Shown here piece after piece: positions 1-8,538 of a stretch of DNA of 64,000 nt. Location of the stretch: assembly GCF_000230895.2 (NCBI RefSeq), contig NC_016604.1:3038001-3102000 (forward strand), given 5' to 3'. The translations under genes and the position numbers were made by a program. This stretch comes from Mycolicibacterium rhodesiae NBB3 (lineage in GTDB: Bacteria > Actinomycetota > Actinomycetes > Mycobacteriales > Mycobacteriaceae). The notes beneath the pieces are model-generated. The model ran no database searches, was not told the origin of the DNA, and was given only the letters and a program-made list of their open reading frames with translations. Numbering within the stretch: position 1 is the first letter of the stretch; each line of letters opens with the position of its first letter.

Positions 1-7
1 CAGTTAC
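1..7. promoter_or_regulatory. right end of truncated TGTCCGA/TCGGACA operator
   Basis: The window opens with CAGTTAC. These bases equal the last two bases of the palindrome and the following GTTAC seen complete at 8437-8458 and 13639-13660. The rest of the palindrome would lie left of the window. The inference rests on the same downstream layout as at 8437: 35 bp, then an inverted repeat, then a strongly ribosome-bound start. Confidence 0.5.
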
Positions 8-37
8 GAGTTCCGGCGCGGCGTGATGATGGTGGCG

Positions 38-61
38 GTCACATCTGTCTGCCGGTGTGAC
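38..61 (+). promoter_or_regulatory. inverted repeat / leader hairpin before aldehyde dehydrogenase
   Basis: GTCACATC (38-45) and GGTGTGAC (54-61) form an 8-bp stem with one G-U pair and an 8-nt loop. The same arms recur at 8489-8513 with a different loop, at exactly the same distance (35 bp) from the operator. It could be a dimeric DNA site or an RNA hairpin in the leader. The loop differs in sequence and length between copies, which slightly favours RNA. Confidence 0.5.
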
Positions 62-98
62 GTAGGAAACGAAACCGACCGACATACGGGAGGGTGTG

Positions 99-1601
99 AT
101 GACCGTAATTGCCGCCGCGACGCCGGTGCTTCCCGCGGTCCACGAGTTCCTGGCGCGTACCGCCAGCTTATTGATCGACGGCGAGTGGGTCCAGGCGGCC
201 TCAGGCCGTACTTTCGGGACCGTCGACCCCGCCACCGGCAACACGCTGACCGAGGTGGCCCACGGCGAAGCCGTCGACATCGACAGCGCCGTGCGAGCGG
301 CTCGGAAGGCATTCGACACCGGTCCCTGGCCGTCCATGAAGCCCAACGAGCGCGAGCGCCTGCTCTGGCGCGTGGGCGATGTCCTGTCTGAGCGCGCCGA
401 GGAGTTCGGCCAGCTCGAATCGCTCGACAACGGAAAGTCCGCCGCCATCGCTACCGCAGTCGACGTCGCGTGGTCCGCCGATGTCTTTCGCTACTACGCC
501 GGATGGGCCACCAAGATCGAGGGCTCGACGATCAACGTGTCAATGCCGTTCGCGCCCGGCGGACGGTTTCATGCCTACACCCTGCGCGAGCCGGTCGGGG
601 TCTGCGGCCTGATCGTGCCGTGGAACTTCCCCTTGTTGATGGCGGCCTGGAAGTTGGCGCCCGCCCTGGCGGCAGGCAACACCGTGATCCTGAAGCCCGC
701 CGAGCAGACGCCGCTGACGGCGCTGCTGCTCGGCGAAGTGTTCCAGGAGGCCGGCTTCCCGCCCGGCGTGGTGAACATCGTCACGGGGTTCGGCGATGCC
801 GGCGCGGCGCTGTCGGGCCACCACGACGTGGACAAGATCGCGTTCACCGGGTCGACAGAGGTCGGCAAGAAGATTGTCGATGCCGCCAAGGGCAACCTGA
901 AAAAGGTGTCGCTGGAGCTGGGCGGCAAGAGCGCGAACGTGGTGTTCGCCGACGCCGACTTCGACTCGGCTGTGGCAGGCTCGGTCACCGCCTGGATGTT
1001 CAACCACGGGCAGTGCTGCGTGGCCGGAACCAGGCTGCTCGTCGACGAGCGCATCTTCGACGACTTCACCGCGGCCGTGGCCGAGACCGCCAGCAAGGTC
1101 AAGATCGGGCCCGGACTGGACCCCACGACCGAACTCGGACCGCTGATCTCACAGGACCAGTTCGACAAGGTCGACCGCTACCTGCGGGAAGGCCTGGCCG
1201 ACGGCGCCCGGGCGTTGACCGGCGGCAAGCGCTGGGGTGATTCCGGCTTTTTCATCGAGCCGACGGTGTTCGTCGACGTCAAGCCCGAATTCAGCATCGT
1301 CCGGGAGGAAATCTTCGGCCCCGTCGTGGCTGCGATGCCGTTCGACGGCGAGAGCGGTGCCGTGGCCGCGGCCAATGACAGCATCTACGGCCTTGCGGCC
1401 GGCATCTGGACCAAGGACATCTCCAAGGCGCACCGCACGGCACAGCAGCTCAAGGCGGGCTCGGTATGGATCAACCAGTACAACGGGTTCGACACCGCGA
1501 TGCCGTTCGGCGGCTACAAGCAATCCGGGTGGGGCCGCGAACTCGGCCAGTCGGCAATCGACCTGTACACCCAGATCAAAGCGGTCAATGTCGCCCTATA
1601 A
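99..1601 (+). CDS. NAD(P)-dependent aldehyde dehydrogenase
   Basis: A 500-residue ALDH-superfamily enzyme of the betaine/phenylacetaldehyde dehydrogenase type, oxidising an aldehyde to its acid in the cytoplasm. Visible motifs are the NAD-site segment VPWNFPLL (about 173-180), the general-base Glu in LELGGK (about 273) and the nucleophile in GQCC (Cys306/307). Length is normal for the family. A GTG lies 3 nt upstream, but the GGGAGGG ribosome site at 88-94 fits the ATG at 99 better. It precedes an acyl-CoA synthetase by 55 bp, and together they would convert an aldehyde to acid to acyl-CoA. The upstream region has the same operator/hairpin layout as hmoC, so co-induction with the copper monooxygenase is likely. 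Substrate is inferred from context only: a short-chain aldehyde from alkane oxidation. Confidence 0.9.
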   Translation: MTVIAAATPVLPAVHEFLARTASLLIDGEWVQAASGRTFGTVDPATGNTLTEVAHGEAVDIDSAVRAARKAFDTGPWPSMKPNERERLLWRVGDVLSERAEEFGQLESLDNGKSAAIATAVDVAWSADVFRYYAGWATKIEGSTINVSMPFAPGGRFHAYTLREPVGVCGLIVPWNFPLLMAAWKLAPALAAGNTVILKPAEQTPLTALLLGEVFQEAGFPPGVVNIVTGFGDAGAALSGHHDVDKIAFTGSTEVGKKIVDAAKGNLKKVSLELGGKSANVVFADADFDSAVAGSVTAWMFNHGQCCVAGTRLLVDERIFDDFTAAVAETASKVKIGPGLDPTTELGPLISQDQFDKVDRYLREGLADGARALTGGKRWGDSGFFIEPTVFVDVKPEFSIVREEIFGPVVAAMPFDGESGAVAAANDSIYGLAAGIWTKDISKAHRTAQQLKAGSVWINQYNGFDTAMPFGGYKQSGWGRELGQSAIDLYTQIKAVNVAL

Positions 1602-1656
1602 ACAACGGACGAAGAAAAGGCCGCTCGTCGGTCATCGAGTGGGAGGCTGAACAACG

Positions 1657-3189
1657 ATGCGTATCCCGTTGACCACCAATACATTCCTCGACCGGGCGGA
1701 GCGCATCTACGGCGACCGCACCGGGGCGATCGACGAGCCGTCGGCGCCGGACAATCTGGGCCAGTTGACGTACCGGCAGCTAGCGACCCGCGGTAGGGCC
1801 GTGCAGGCGGGCCTCGACCGCCTTGATGTGCCGGAGGGCGGACGAGTCGCCGTGGTCAGCCACAACTCTGCGCGTCTGCTCGAGCTACTCCTCGCCGTGC
1901 CGTCGTCCGGTCGCATCCTGGTGCCGATCAACTTCCGGCTGCAGCCCAATGAGGTGTCCTACATCGTTGACGACTGCGAAGCCGACGTGCTGCTGGTGGA
2001 CCCGGAACTCGACGGTCCGCTCGCGCAGGTGTCGGCCCCGCACCGGCTGGTTCTCGGAGGCGAGTCCGACGACGTCCTGCTCGACTTCGCCAGCGAACCA
2101 CAACCGTGGTCACATCCCGACGAGGACACCATCGCGACGCTGAACTACACCAGCGGGACCACCGGCAAGCCCAAGGGCGTGTGCCTGACGCACCGCAACA
2201 TCTGGATCAACGGCCTCACGTTCGGCCTGCACATGCAGGTCTCCGATCACGATGTGCTGATGCACGTGCTGCCGATGTTCCACTGCAACGGCTGGGGCAT
2301 GCCTTATGTCGCAACGGGATTGGGCGTCGAACAGGTGGTGCTTCGCAAGGTGGACGGGGCGGAGATCCTGCGGCGCGTCGACGCTCACGGAGTCACGTTG
2401 ATGTGCGGTGCGCCGACGGTGTGGAACATCGTGCTCGACGCCGCGCGGGACTGGCAGGGCGCCATCCCGGGGCGTGACCGGCTCCGCATCGTCTGCGCCG
2501 GCGCGCCGCCGCCGTCGCTAACCATCGCGCGGATAGAACGCGAACTCGGCTGGGAGTTCAACCAGATCTACGGCCTCACCGAGACGGCGCCGCTCGTGAC
2601 CGTCAACCGTCCACGCCGCGATTACGACGGGCTGGAGCTGGGCGACCGGGCCAAGAAGCTGAGCCGGGCCGGCGTGCCCTCCCTGGGCACCTCGGTGCGC
2701 ATCGACGAGGAGGGTGAGGTCCTGGTGGCGTCCAACCACGTCATGGCCGAGTACTGGAACAAAAAGGAAGAGACCGACGCGGCCATCAAGTCCGGGTGGT
2801 TTCACACCGGTGACGGCGGAGTCCTCGGGTCCGACGGGTATCTGACGATCACGGACCGGAAGAAGGACGTGATCATCTCCGGCGGTGAGAATGTCAGCTC
2901 GATCGAGGTCGAAGACGTACTCGTCGGCCATCCCGCCATCGCCGACGCGGCCGTCATCGCGACTCCCGATGACAAGTGGGGCGAACTGGTGACCGCGATC
3001 GTCGTGCCCCGGGACGGGCAGACCCTCACAGAGGGTGAAGTCATCGATTTTGCGAAAAGCAAGCTGGCGCATTACAAGGCGCCGAAGAAGGTGATCTTCC
3101 GTTCTGACATCCCGTACACCGCCACCGGCAAGAAGCAGAAGTTCAAGCTGCGCGCACCGTATTGGACCGGTGAACGGCAAGTCAATTGA
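1657..3189 (+). CDS. AMP-forming acyl-CoA synthetase
   Basis: 510 residues of the ANL superfamily, adenylating a carboxylate and transferring it to CoA. The phosphate-binding motif YTSGTTGKPKG lies near residue 165, QIYGLTETAP near 310, the hinge/ATP motif GWFHTGDGG near 385 followed by ITDRKKDVIISGGENVSS, and the C-terminal catalytic Lys in TATGKKQKFKLR. The C-terminal Lys is in a slightly unusual GKKQK context. The ATG follows GGGAGG at about 1640. Position directly after the aldehyde dehydrogenase suggests it activates the acid that enzyme makes. Annotations such as long-chain or medium-chain fatty-acid ligase are possible, and chain length cannot be read from sequence. Confidence 0.88.
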   Translation: MRIPLTTNTFLDRAERIYGDRTGAIDEPSAPDNLGQLTYRQLATRGRAVQAGLDRLDVPEGGRVAVVSHNSARLLELLLAVPSSGRILVPINFRLQPNEVSYIVDDCEADVLLVDPELDGPLAQVSAPHRLVLGGESDDVLLDFASEPQPWSHPDEDTIATLNYTSGTTGKPKGVCLTHRNIWINGLTFGLHMQVSDHDVLMHVLPMFHCNGWGMPYVATGLGVEQVVLRKVDGAEILRRVDAHGVTLMCGAPTVWNIVLDAARDWQGAIPGRDRLRIVCAGAPPPSLTIARIERELGWEFNQIYGLTETAPLVTVNRPRRDYDGLELGDRAKKLSRAGVPSLGTSVRIDEEGEVLVASNHVMAEYWNKKEETDAAIKSGWFHTGDGGVLGSDGYLTITDRKKDVIISGGENVSSIEVEDVLVGHPAIADAAVIATPDDKWGELVTAIVVPRDGQTLTEGEVIDFAKSKLAHYKAPKKVIFRSDIPYTATGKKQKFKLRAPYWTGERQVN

Positions 3190-3240
3190 TCTGCGTGTGT
3201 ACGACCCCGGTGGCGCGCCCGTCCGAAATGAGCCCGACCG

Positions 3241-4488
3241 ATGCTGAGACAAACACCGAACGGCCGTCGGTGCGAATTGAAGCGTGAGTGGAAGGACGCG
3301 GTTCCGGACGGCGGCGTGAGCGGGGGAGTGGCTGCAGTCTTTTCTAACCGCGAGGCTGTCCGACCGGAGATCGCCGACTCGTGGGAGCGATCGCTGAGAT
3401 CGGTTGACCCCTCGCGCGGTTGCGCGCCGACCCATACCGAGTGCGCAGCAGACCTGTGGAACGCCTCACCGCTGCGGCGACCGATCGACGAGCTGGCTGA
3501 TGACCTGCAGCAGATTGCCGATGCGGGATTTGTCGTCGGCGTCACTGATGAGTGGGGTACTTTGCTTTGGATCTGCGGCGGCCGGGTGATGCGGCGGCGC
3601 GCCGAACGCGTGAACTTCGCGCCGGGGGCACGGTGGAGTGAATCGGCCGTCGGCACCAACGCGCTGGCTTTGGCTCTGCATAATCGGCGCCCCACCGCCG
3701 TGTTCTCCAGTGAGCACCTGGTGGACACACTGCACGATTGGGTGTGTTACAGCTCGCCGATTCGCAGTCCCCACGGCAAAACCCTTGGCGCATTAGATTT
3801 CTCCACGACTTGCAAGCTGGCCAACCCTCTCGCGATGGCGACAGTGCGGGCGATGGCCGCGTTAGTCGAAACGCGCGTACGCGAACTGCAACCAGCCAGC
3901 ATCGCGCGGGACTCGGTTGCGAAGGTCGCGCTTCGCTGCTTGAGCCGTACCGAAGTCACCGTCGATGACGCGCCCGTTCAAGTCAGCCCGAGGCAGGCAG
4001 AAATCTTGGCGCTGTTGACCCTTCGTCCCGACGGCTACACTCCCGCAGAGCTAAGCCTCGCGCTCTACGGCGACCGCCCGGTTTCGATGTCGACGCTCAA
4101 ATCCGAAGTGTCGCGCCTGCGCCGAATGATGGGCGGCGGGATCGCGGCCCATCGCTACATGCTTACCGCGCCCGTGGGCTGCGACGCGGTCGAGGTGCTG
4201 CGGCGTCTATCGGCCGGCGACACCGTAGCCGCGGCGAAGCAGTATCGCGGACCGCTATTGCCCCACTCGGAGGCCCCCGGTGTCGTGGACTGGCGACACC
4301 GGCTGGAAGTCGCGATCCGGGAAGCGGCGCTGCAGAGCAATGACCCGGACGTGGCGATGATCCTTGGTGAACGGATCGACGACGATCTCGAGCTCCACGA
4401 ACATGCTCTAAATCTCCTGGGGCCCAATGATAGTCGCACGCCGCTAGTTGCCGGACGTCTGTCCGTATCACGGCGGAACATGGCGTGA
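3241..4488 (+). CDS. GAF-domain/winged-helix transcriptional regulator (copy 1)
   Basis: A 415-residue regulator. The N-terminal half resembles the sensory part of AcoR-type activators: a helical segment with SWERS, then a GAF-like domain with [10 protein letters not shown] and [15 protein letters not shown]. The C-terminal half (about 235-300) looks like a winged-helix DNA-binding domain ([20 protein letters not shown]...[12 protein letters not shown] split by the turn). There is no AAA+ sigma-54 interaction module, as expected in mycobacteria. It is clearly paralogous to 14277-15494, colinear along the whole length. Its stop overlaps the GTG of the sigma factor (GTGA), so the two are translationally coupled. 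Inferred role: sensing an alcohol or hydrocarbon metabolite and controlling the palindromic operators in this locus. Confidence 0.82.
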   Translation: MLRQTPNGRRCELKREWKDAVPDGGVSGGVAAVFSNREAVRPEIADSWERSLRSVDPSRGCAPTHTECAADLWNASPLRRPIDELADDLQQIADAGFVVGVTDEWGTLLWICGGRVMRRRAERVNFAPGARWSESAVGTNALALALHNRRPTAVFSSEHLVDTLHDWVCYSSPIRSPHGKTLGALDFSTTCKLANPLAMATVRAMAALVETRVRELQPASIARDSVAKVALRCLSRTEVTVDDAPVQVSPRQAEILALLTLRPDGYTPAELSLALYGDRPVSMSTLKSEVSRLRRMMGGGIAAHRYMLTAPVGCDAVEVLRRLSAGDTVAAAKQYRGPLLPHSEAPGVVDWRHRLEVAIREAALQSNDPDVAMILGERIDDDLELHEHALNLLGPNDSRTPLVAGRLSVSRRNMA

Positions 4489-5120
4489 AGGGCAACGCGG
4501 ACTTCGCGGGGATCGACCGTGGTGGCGATGAATTCTGCCGCGAAGACGACGCGGTTACCCGCCTTGCCCTGTCAGCCGGTCGGGGTGACCCCGACGCTCT
4601 CGAGCAGTTCGTGAGGTCCACCCGGCGCGATGTGTGGCGCTTGATGGCATACCTGGCCGATGTCGGCAGCGCGGACGACCTCACCCAGGAGACGTTCCTG
4701 CGCGCCATCGGTTCGCTGCCGCGCTTCGCCGGGCGATCTTCGGCGCGAACGTGGCTGTTGTCCATCGCGCGGCGAGTCGTCGTCGACCAGATCCGTCGCG
4801 ATCGGTGCCGTCCGCGTGCCACCGCGACGGACTTGCACAATGTCGTCGAACTGGACAGGTTTCAGGGCCAGCGTCGCGCTGGCGCCCAGTTCGAGGAAGT
4901 CGTTGAGATCAGGATGCTGCTAGACCGTCTCGACACCGACCGGCGGCAAGCTCTCCTACTGACTCAGGTGTTTGGTTTGTCCTACGCCGAGGCCGCCCAG
5001 GTTTGTGGCTGCCCGGTCGGCACCATCCGGTCACGGGTCGCACGGGCTCGGACCGACCTGATCAACGCAGCAGACCGAGGCGATCGCGCGCTCGACGCCG
5101 ACGATTCCGCCGGACGCTAG
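4485..5120 (+). CDS. sigC: ECF sigma factor, SigC-like
   Basis: 211 residues with sigma region 2 ([19 protein letters not shown]-like: [20 protein letters not shown], about 60-80, then [14 protein letters not shown]) and region 4 ([19 protein letters not shown] followed by [13 protein letters not shown], about 160-190). The segment order and wording closely match the M. tuberculosis SigC I remember, which has been linked to copper acquisition. The GTG start overlaps the stop of the upstream regulator. Downstream lie a cupredoxin lipoprotein, a polytopic protein, a zinc-finger protein that could be its anti-sigma partner, and the copper enzyme hmoCAB. Directing transcription of copper-supply genes is therefore a reasonable inference. 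The exact symbol is by similarity; this may be a second, cluster-specific SigC paralogue. Confidence 0.8.
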   Translation: MKGNADFAGIDRGGDEFCREDDAVTRLALSAGRGDPDALEQFVRSTRRDVWRLMAYLADVGSADDLTQETFLRAIGSLPRFAGRSSARTWLLSIARRVVVDQIRRDRCRPRATATDLHNVVELDRFQGQRRAGAQFEEVVEIRMLLDRLDTDRRQALLLTQVFGLSYAEAAQVCGCPVGTIRSRVARARTDLINAADRGDRALDADDSAGR

Positions 5121-5363
5121 CTTCCATCCTCGGTTGCCTGCCCTACACGTGGCGCACCGCCGCGCGGGTTTGCGGCAGCTTTCCCCGACGCAGGAGAGCA
5201 CAACACGTCGAAACCAAAGACGTCACTTGTCGGGAACCTCTCGGCGACTTCATCCGACTACTGAACGAAGAAGCAACCCTCAACGCCCCGGCCAGACCCG
5301 TGTGTCCGGGCTTGGCGAGAAGGACCACGATGACCGATAGGCGGCCCGCCGCTGGCAGGCAAC

Positions 5364-5540
5364 GTGTCGATGTCTTCATCCGCGCATGTCGAGGGGCAGG
5401 CGGTGTATTACTGCCTGCCAACTTCGGGCCCAGCCGGCGACGGGTACGGCAAGCTGACGGCGAAATGCGGCGCTCCCGGCAGCCAGCGGCGGTGCCGGAC
5501 CGATGGACAGGTGCACACCGCACCCATCATCCTCGCGGTG
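5364..5540 (+). pseudogene. remnant of metal-binding (YtkA/FixH-like) secreted protein C-terminus
   Basis: The 528 bp between sigC and the lipoprotein hold no intact gene. One frame carries TDGQVHTAPIILAV (about 5499-5540). It parallels TDGQLHTAPITAIVQ at the end of the pseudogene at 27290-28467. The bases before it do not read as the expected beta-sandwich in any single frame. I read this as the decayed tail of a gene from the same family, once sited beside the copper genes. Short match, so tentative. Confidence 0.4.
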
Positions 5541-5648
5541 CGAAGATTCCGCCGTCAACGGCGAGCTAAACGCGAAAGACATTGAATGACAACAGAACAG
5601 AACGACACTAAGAACGAACGACAATGAAAACAACGAAGGAGACCAGTA

Positions 5649-6140
5649 ATGCGGCGCAAGCTGATCGTGTCTATCGGCGTCCTAGCTACAGCGGCCTTGC
5701 TGGCGGCATGCAGCGGACAAAGCGGCACCGAGGCAGGGACGACTGCGACGAGCAGCCCATCGGCCGCCGCCGAGACGACCTCTTCGGCCGCGCCGGCGGG
5801 CGGGGAGCACTCCGGTCACCACAGCGCAGGGGAACAGTCGCCGACCGTCGCTCCGGCGCCGCCCGCAGCTGCAGCCGGGGCGATGACGATCGACGTCACG
5901 GTCAGCGGCGGGAAGGTGAGCACGCCCAAATCGCTGGTGGACGTGCCCGTCGGTTCGCCCGTGGATCTGGTGGTGACCTCGGACGTGGCCGACGAGGTCC
6001 ATGTGCACGGGTACAACGAGATGGTTGACGTGACGCCGGGCACACCGGCCCACGTCGGTTTCACCGCATCGATCCCCGGTGTGTTCGAGGTGGAGCTCGA
6101 GAGCGCCAAGCTACGACTGCTGCAGCTGAGGGTGCAGTGA
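5649..6140 (+). CDS. His-rich cupredoxin-like lipoprotein
   Basis: 163 residues. The N-terminus is a lipoprotein signal (MRRKLIVSIGVLATAALLAA then Cys21, lipobox LLAAC), followed by a Ser/Ala/Thr-rich linker with a metal-binding patch GGEHSGHHSAGEQ (about 55-67). The C-terminal domain (about 77-163) looks like a cupredoxin-type beta-sandwich with DEVHVHGYNE and PGVFEVELES. It would sit on the outer face of the membrane, binding or handing over copper. An AAGGAG ribosome site precedes the ATG in an A-rich leader. Its stop overlaps the GTG of the next gene. Context beside hmoCAB and a SigC-like factor supports a role in copper supply. The usual His at the end of the cupredoxin fold (HH in relatives I recall) appears as ES here, so affinity may differ. 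Confidence 0.8.
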   Translation: MRRKLIVSIGVLATAALLAACSGQSGTEAGTTATSSPSAAAETTSSAAPAGGEHSGHHSAGEQSPTVAPAPPAAAAGAMTIDVTVSGGKVSTPKSLVDVPVGSPVDLVVTSDVADEVHVHGYNEMVDVTPGTPAHVGFTASIPGVFEVELESAKLRLLQLRVQ

Positions 6141-7552
6141 CCGAAGTCGTCCTCGCGCACGGCATCGGCGGGCGGTCCGACCTCCCCATCCCGGTATGGC
6201 TCGCGATGTACGCCGCGGGGCTCGTCCTGGTGATCACGTTCTTCGGGCTGGCCACGCTGTGGCGCACCCCCAAGCTGCGCGGCATCCAGGCAGGCCGCCC
6301 CGTTCCGGGAAAGCTGCAGCGGTTTGTCGACAGCCCACACCTGCACCGCGCAGTACGCGGGATCGGGGTCGCGCTGTTGGCGATCACGCTCGCGGCCGCG
6401 GCGTTCGGACCCGATGATCCGAGCCGCAATCCGGCGCCGACCTGGTTCTTCGTGTGGCTGTGGGTGGGGGTGCCGTTCGCGTCGATGCTAATCGGCCCGT
6501 TCTATCGGGCGCTGAACCCGCTGCGGGCGATCTCCGCCGGATTGACGGCGGTGCTGGGCAAACGGCTCGCAATCGCGGCGGCGCGGCCGGGCGCGCAGCA
6601 GGCGGTCGCCGCCCACAGTTCTGCTGTGCTTTCGCCGGCACAACCCGACGCCCCGCAGCCGCGATATCCGAAGCGGTGGGGCTACTGGCCCGCCGTGGTG
6701 AGCATCCTCGTATTTGTCTGGCTGGAGCTGGTCTACCGCGACGCGTCGAACCCACACACGGTGCTGCTGTTCATCGTCGTCTACGCGGCGCTGCAGGTGG
6801 CCGGGGGCGTGCGCTACGGGCAGGAATGGTTCGCCCGCGCAGACGGTTTCGAGGTGTACTCCGATCTCGTCGGCCGGCTCAGCCCACTTGGGCGACGTGC
6901 AGACGGTCGGCTGGTTTGGCGCAACCCCTTGGACGGGCTGGCGTCGGTGCGCCCGCGGCCCGGCTTGGTCGCGGTCGTGTGCACGCTGCTGGGCTCTACG
7001 GCTTTCGACGGGCTTACCCGCACCACGGTGTGGAACGCGCTGACCGAGCGCGCCAGTGGGCAGCCGGCCAACGCGTTGCTGGGCACCGTGGGCCTGCTGG
7101 CCAGTATCGGCCTGGTCACCGTGATCTACCTCGGCGCCGCGCGCGCCAGCACCGTTGTCGGGCACACCGAATCGGGGCTGCAGCCCGCGGCGGTCTTCGT
7201 GCACTCGCTGATTCCGATCGTGCTGGGTTATGCGATCGCGCATTACTTTTCGTTCCTCGTGTTCCAGGGCCAGGCCGGTTACATCCTGGCCTCCGATCCG
7301 TTCGGCCGCGGCTGGAACCTGTTCGGTACCACAACGTGGCAGATCGACTACCTGGTCATCTCGCCCACGACGATCGGGTTGGTCCAGGTGGGCGCGATCG
7401 TGCTCGGTCACGTCACCGGCGTCGTCGCCGCTCACGACCGCGCGGTGGGCTACTTCGCCAAACGTGACGCCGTCCACGCCCAGTACGCCTTGCTGGGCGC
7501 CATGGTGTTGTTCACCTTCGCCGGCATAGGACTACTCGTTGGCTCCGGCTGA
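6137..7552 (+). CDS. polytopic membrane protein, putative copper handling
   Basis: 471 residues with roughly a dozen hydrophobic segments. Relatives in actinobacteria are often labelled fenitrothion hydrolase, a name I do not trust here. The N-terminus reads VVLAHGIGGRSDLPIP before the first membrane span. The AHG motif recurs in HmoB and in the small protein at 11963. The GTG start overlaps the stop of the cupredoxin lipoprotein (GTGA), so the two are co-translated. A long loop with Pro/Ala/Gln lies near residues 155-180. Inferred job: a membrane partner of the cupredoxin, perhaps a copper permease or metal-loading factor for the copper monooxygenase. There is no direct sequence proof of substrate. 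Confidence 0.75.
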   Translation: MTEVVLAHGIGGRSDLPIPVWLAMYAAGLVLVITFFGLATLWRTPKLRGIQAGRPVPGKLQRFVDSPHLHRAVRGIGVALLAITLAAAAFGPDDPSRNPAPTWFFVWLWVGVPFASMLIGPFYRALNPLRAISAGLTAVLGKRLAIAAARPGAQQAVAAHSSAVLSPAQPDAPQPRYPKRWGYWPAVVSILVFVWLELVYRDASNPHTVLLFIVVYAALQVAGGVRYGQEWFARADGFEVYSDLVGRLSPLGRRADGRLVWRNPLDGLASVRPRPGLVAVVCTLLGSTAFDGLTRTTVWNALTERASGQPANALLGTVGLLASIGLVTVIYLGAARASTVVGHTESGLQPAAVFVHSLIPIVLGYAIAHYFSFLVFQGQAGYILASDPFGRGWNLFGTTTWQIDYLVISPTTIGLVQVGAIVLGHVTGVVAAHDRAVGYFAKRDAVHAQYALLGAMVLFTFAGIGLLVGSG

Positions 7553-7567
7553 ACACCTAGAACGCTC

Positions 7568-8305
7568 ATGAGCGACCATAGGGAAAAGGACTGCGATCTC
7601 GCCCGCGAGGCGTTATCGGCGCGGATCGATGGAGAGCGGGGGCCCGTATCCGCGGCGCGGGTGGAGACCCATCTGTCAGCCTGTCCGAGGTGTCGGGCGT
7701 GGCACGACCGAGCGCTCGATCAGGCAGGGCGTCTGAGGCAGCTTGCGGTGGTGGCGGGTTTGCGCCCCCCGCAGACAGGGGACTCCCCTGACCACGACGG
7801 GGGCGAACAGTTCCCCGTGCGGGGGGGACCAGTGGGATGGACCTGGGCCCGTTGGGCGCTGGGGCTGGTCGGCGTGCTCGGTGTGGTGGTGACGGTCGTG
7901 CAGGCGCTCGCGCCGGGAGCGCGGGTCGAGATGACCGGCGCCCATCTTCTCGGCGAGTCCGTCGCGTGGTCGGCCGCCATAGGGTTGGTCATGATCGTCG
8001 CCGCCGTCCGTCCGGGCGCCGCCGCCGGTCTGGCCGGCGTGTTGATCGCATACAGCGCAGTGCTGGCGGTTTACGTGGTCGGCGACGCGGCGACGGGAGC
8101 TGTCACCCTGCTGCGCGAGGTTACCCACCTACCGGTGGTGGTCGGTGCCGTCCTGGCGCTGCTGGTGTGGCGGGGAAACCGTGCCCCGCGTCCTTCGCCG
8201 CGGGGCACGGCGTCGCAACCACCGAACGCCGACGTCGACATGCATGGCAGCACGAGTGCGCCGCTGCGCGCCCACCGGCGGCCCAGGGACGGTTCCGCGG
8301 CATAG
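7568..8305 (+). CDS. zinc-finger (zf-HC2) anti-sigma-like membrane protein, copy 1
   Basis: 245 residues. The N-terminal cytoplasmic zinc-binding module is CDLAREALSARIDGE ... THLSACPRC, i.e. Cys plus HxxxCxxC typical of zf-HC2 anti-sigma factors. After about residue 95 come four hydrophobic segments, then a polar tail. It resembles mycobacterial proteins of the Rv0093c kind as I remember them. It lies 15 bp after the polytopic protein and within 2.5 kb of the SigC-like factor, so it may be that sigma factor's membrane-bound antagonist. A close paralogue sits at the end of the soluble monooxygenase cassette (22209-22952). Confidence 0.78.
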   Translation: MSDHREKDCDLAREALSARIDGERGPVSAARVETHLSACPRCRAWHDRALDQAGRLRQLAVVAGLRPPQTGDSPDHDGGEQFPVRGGPVGWTWARWALGLVGVLGVVVTVVQALAPGARVEMTGAHLLGESVAWSAAIGLVMIVAAVRPGAAAGLAGVLIAYSAVLAVYVVGDAATGAVTLLREVTHLPVVVGAVLALLVWRGNRAPRPSPRGTASQPPNADVDMHGSTSAPLRAHRRPRDGSAA

Positions 8306-8436
8306 CAGTGAGCGGCCGGCGTGGATTCTGGCCGGCATCTGGGCCGAACGGGCCGCACGGTCGGTTCGGAGCGGGGCGATGCGCGCTCTAGGCCCGACAC
8401 AGCATGGCTAGCCCGAAGTTTCCTCGGCTAGCAGGG

Positions 8437-8453
8437 TGTCCGATTCTCGGACA
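8437..8453. promoter_or_regulatory. palindromic operator TGTCCGA-TTC-TCGGACA (hmo)
   Basis: A perfect 7-bp inverted repeat with a 3-bp spacer, followed by GTTAC. The identical 17 bp plus GTTAC occur at 13639-13660, and the tail occurs at position 1. It lies 340 bp before hmoC and 35 bp before an inverted repeat. The likely binders are the GAF/winged-helix regulators at 3241 and 14277, since the site is found only in their neighbourhood. Confidence 0.8.
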
Positions 8454-8488
8454 GTTACGAGGACACCCACGGTGTCAAAATGACGGAC

Positions 8489-8513
8489 GTCACATCGGTC
8501 CTGCAGGTGTGAC
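8489..8513 (+). promoter_or_regulatory. inverted repeat / leader hairpin upstream of hmoC
   Basis: GTCACATC (8489-8496) and GGTGTGAC (8506-8513) with a 9-nt loop. The arms are identical to those at 38-61, and it starts 36 bp after the operator's last base in both copies. Either a second protein site or a leader RNA hairpin. Confidence 0.5.
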
Positions 8514-8538
8514 CGTGGAAACGATAGGAGGAGGTGTG

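Noticed and set aside
3241-4488. Sigma-54-dependent activator (AcoR type)
   Set aside because: The N-terminal sensor resembles AcoR, but no AAA+ GAFTGA-type domain is present and mycobacteria lack sigma-54.
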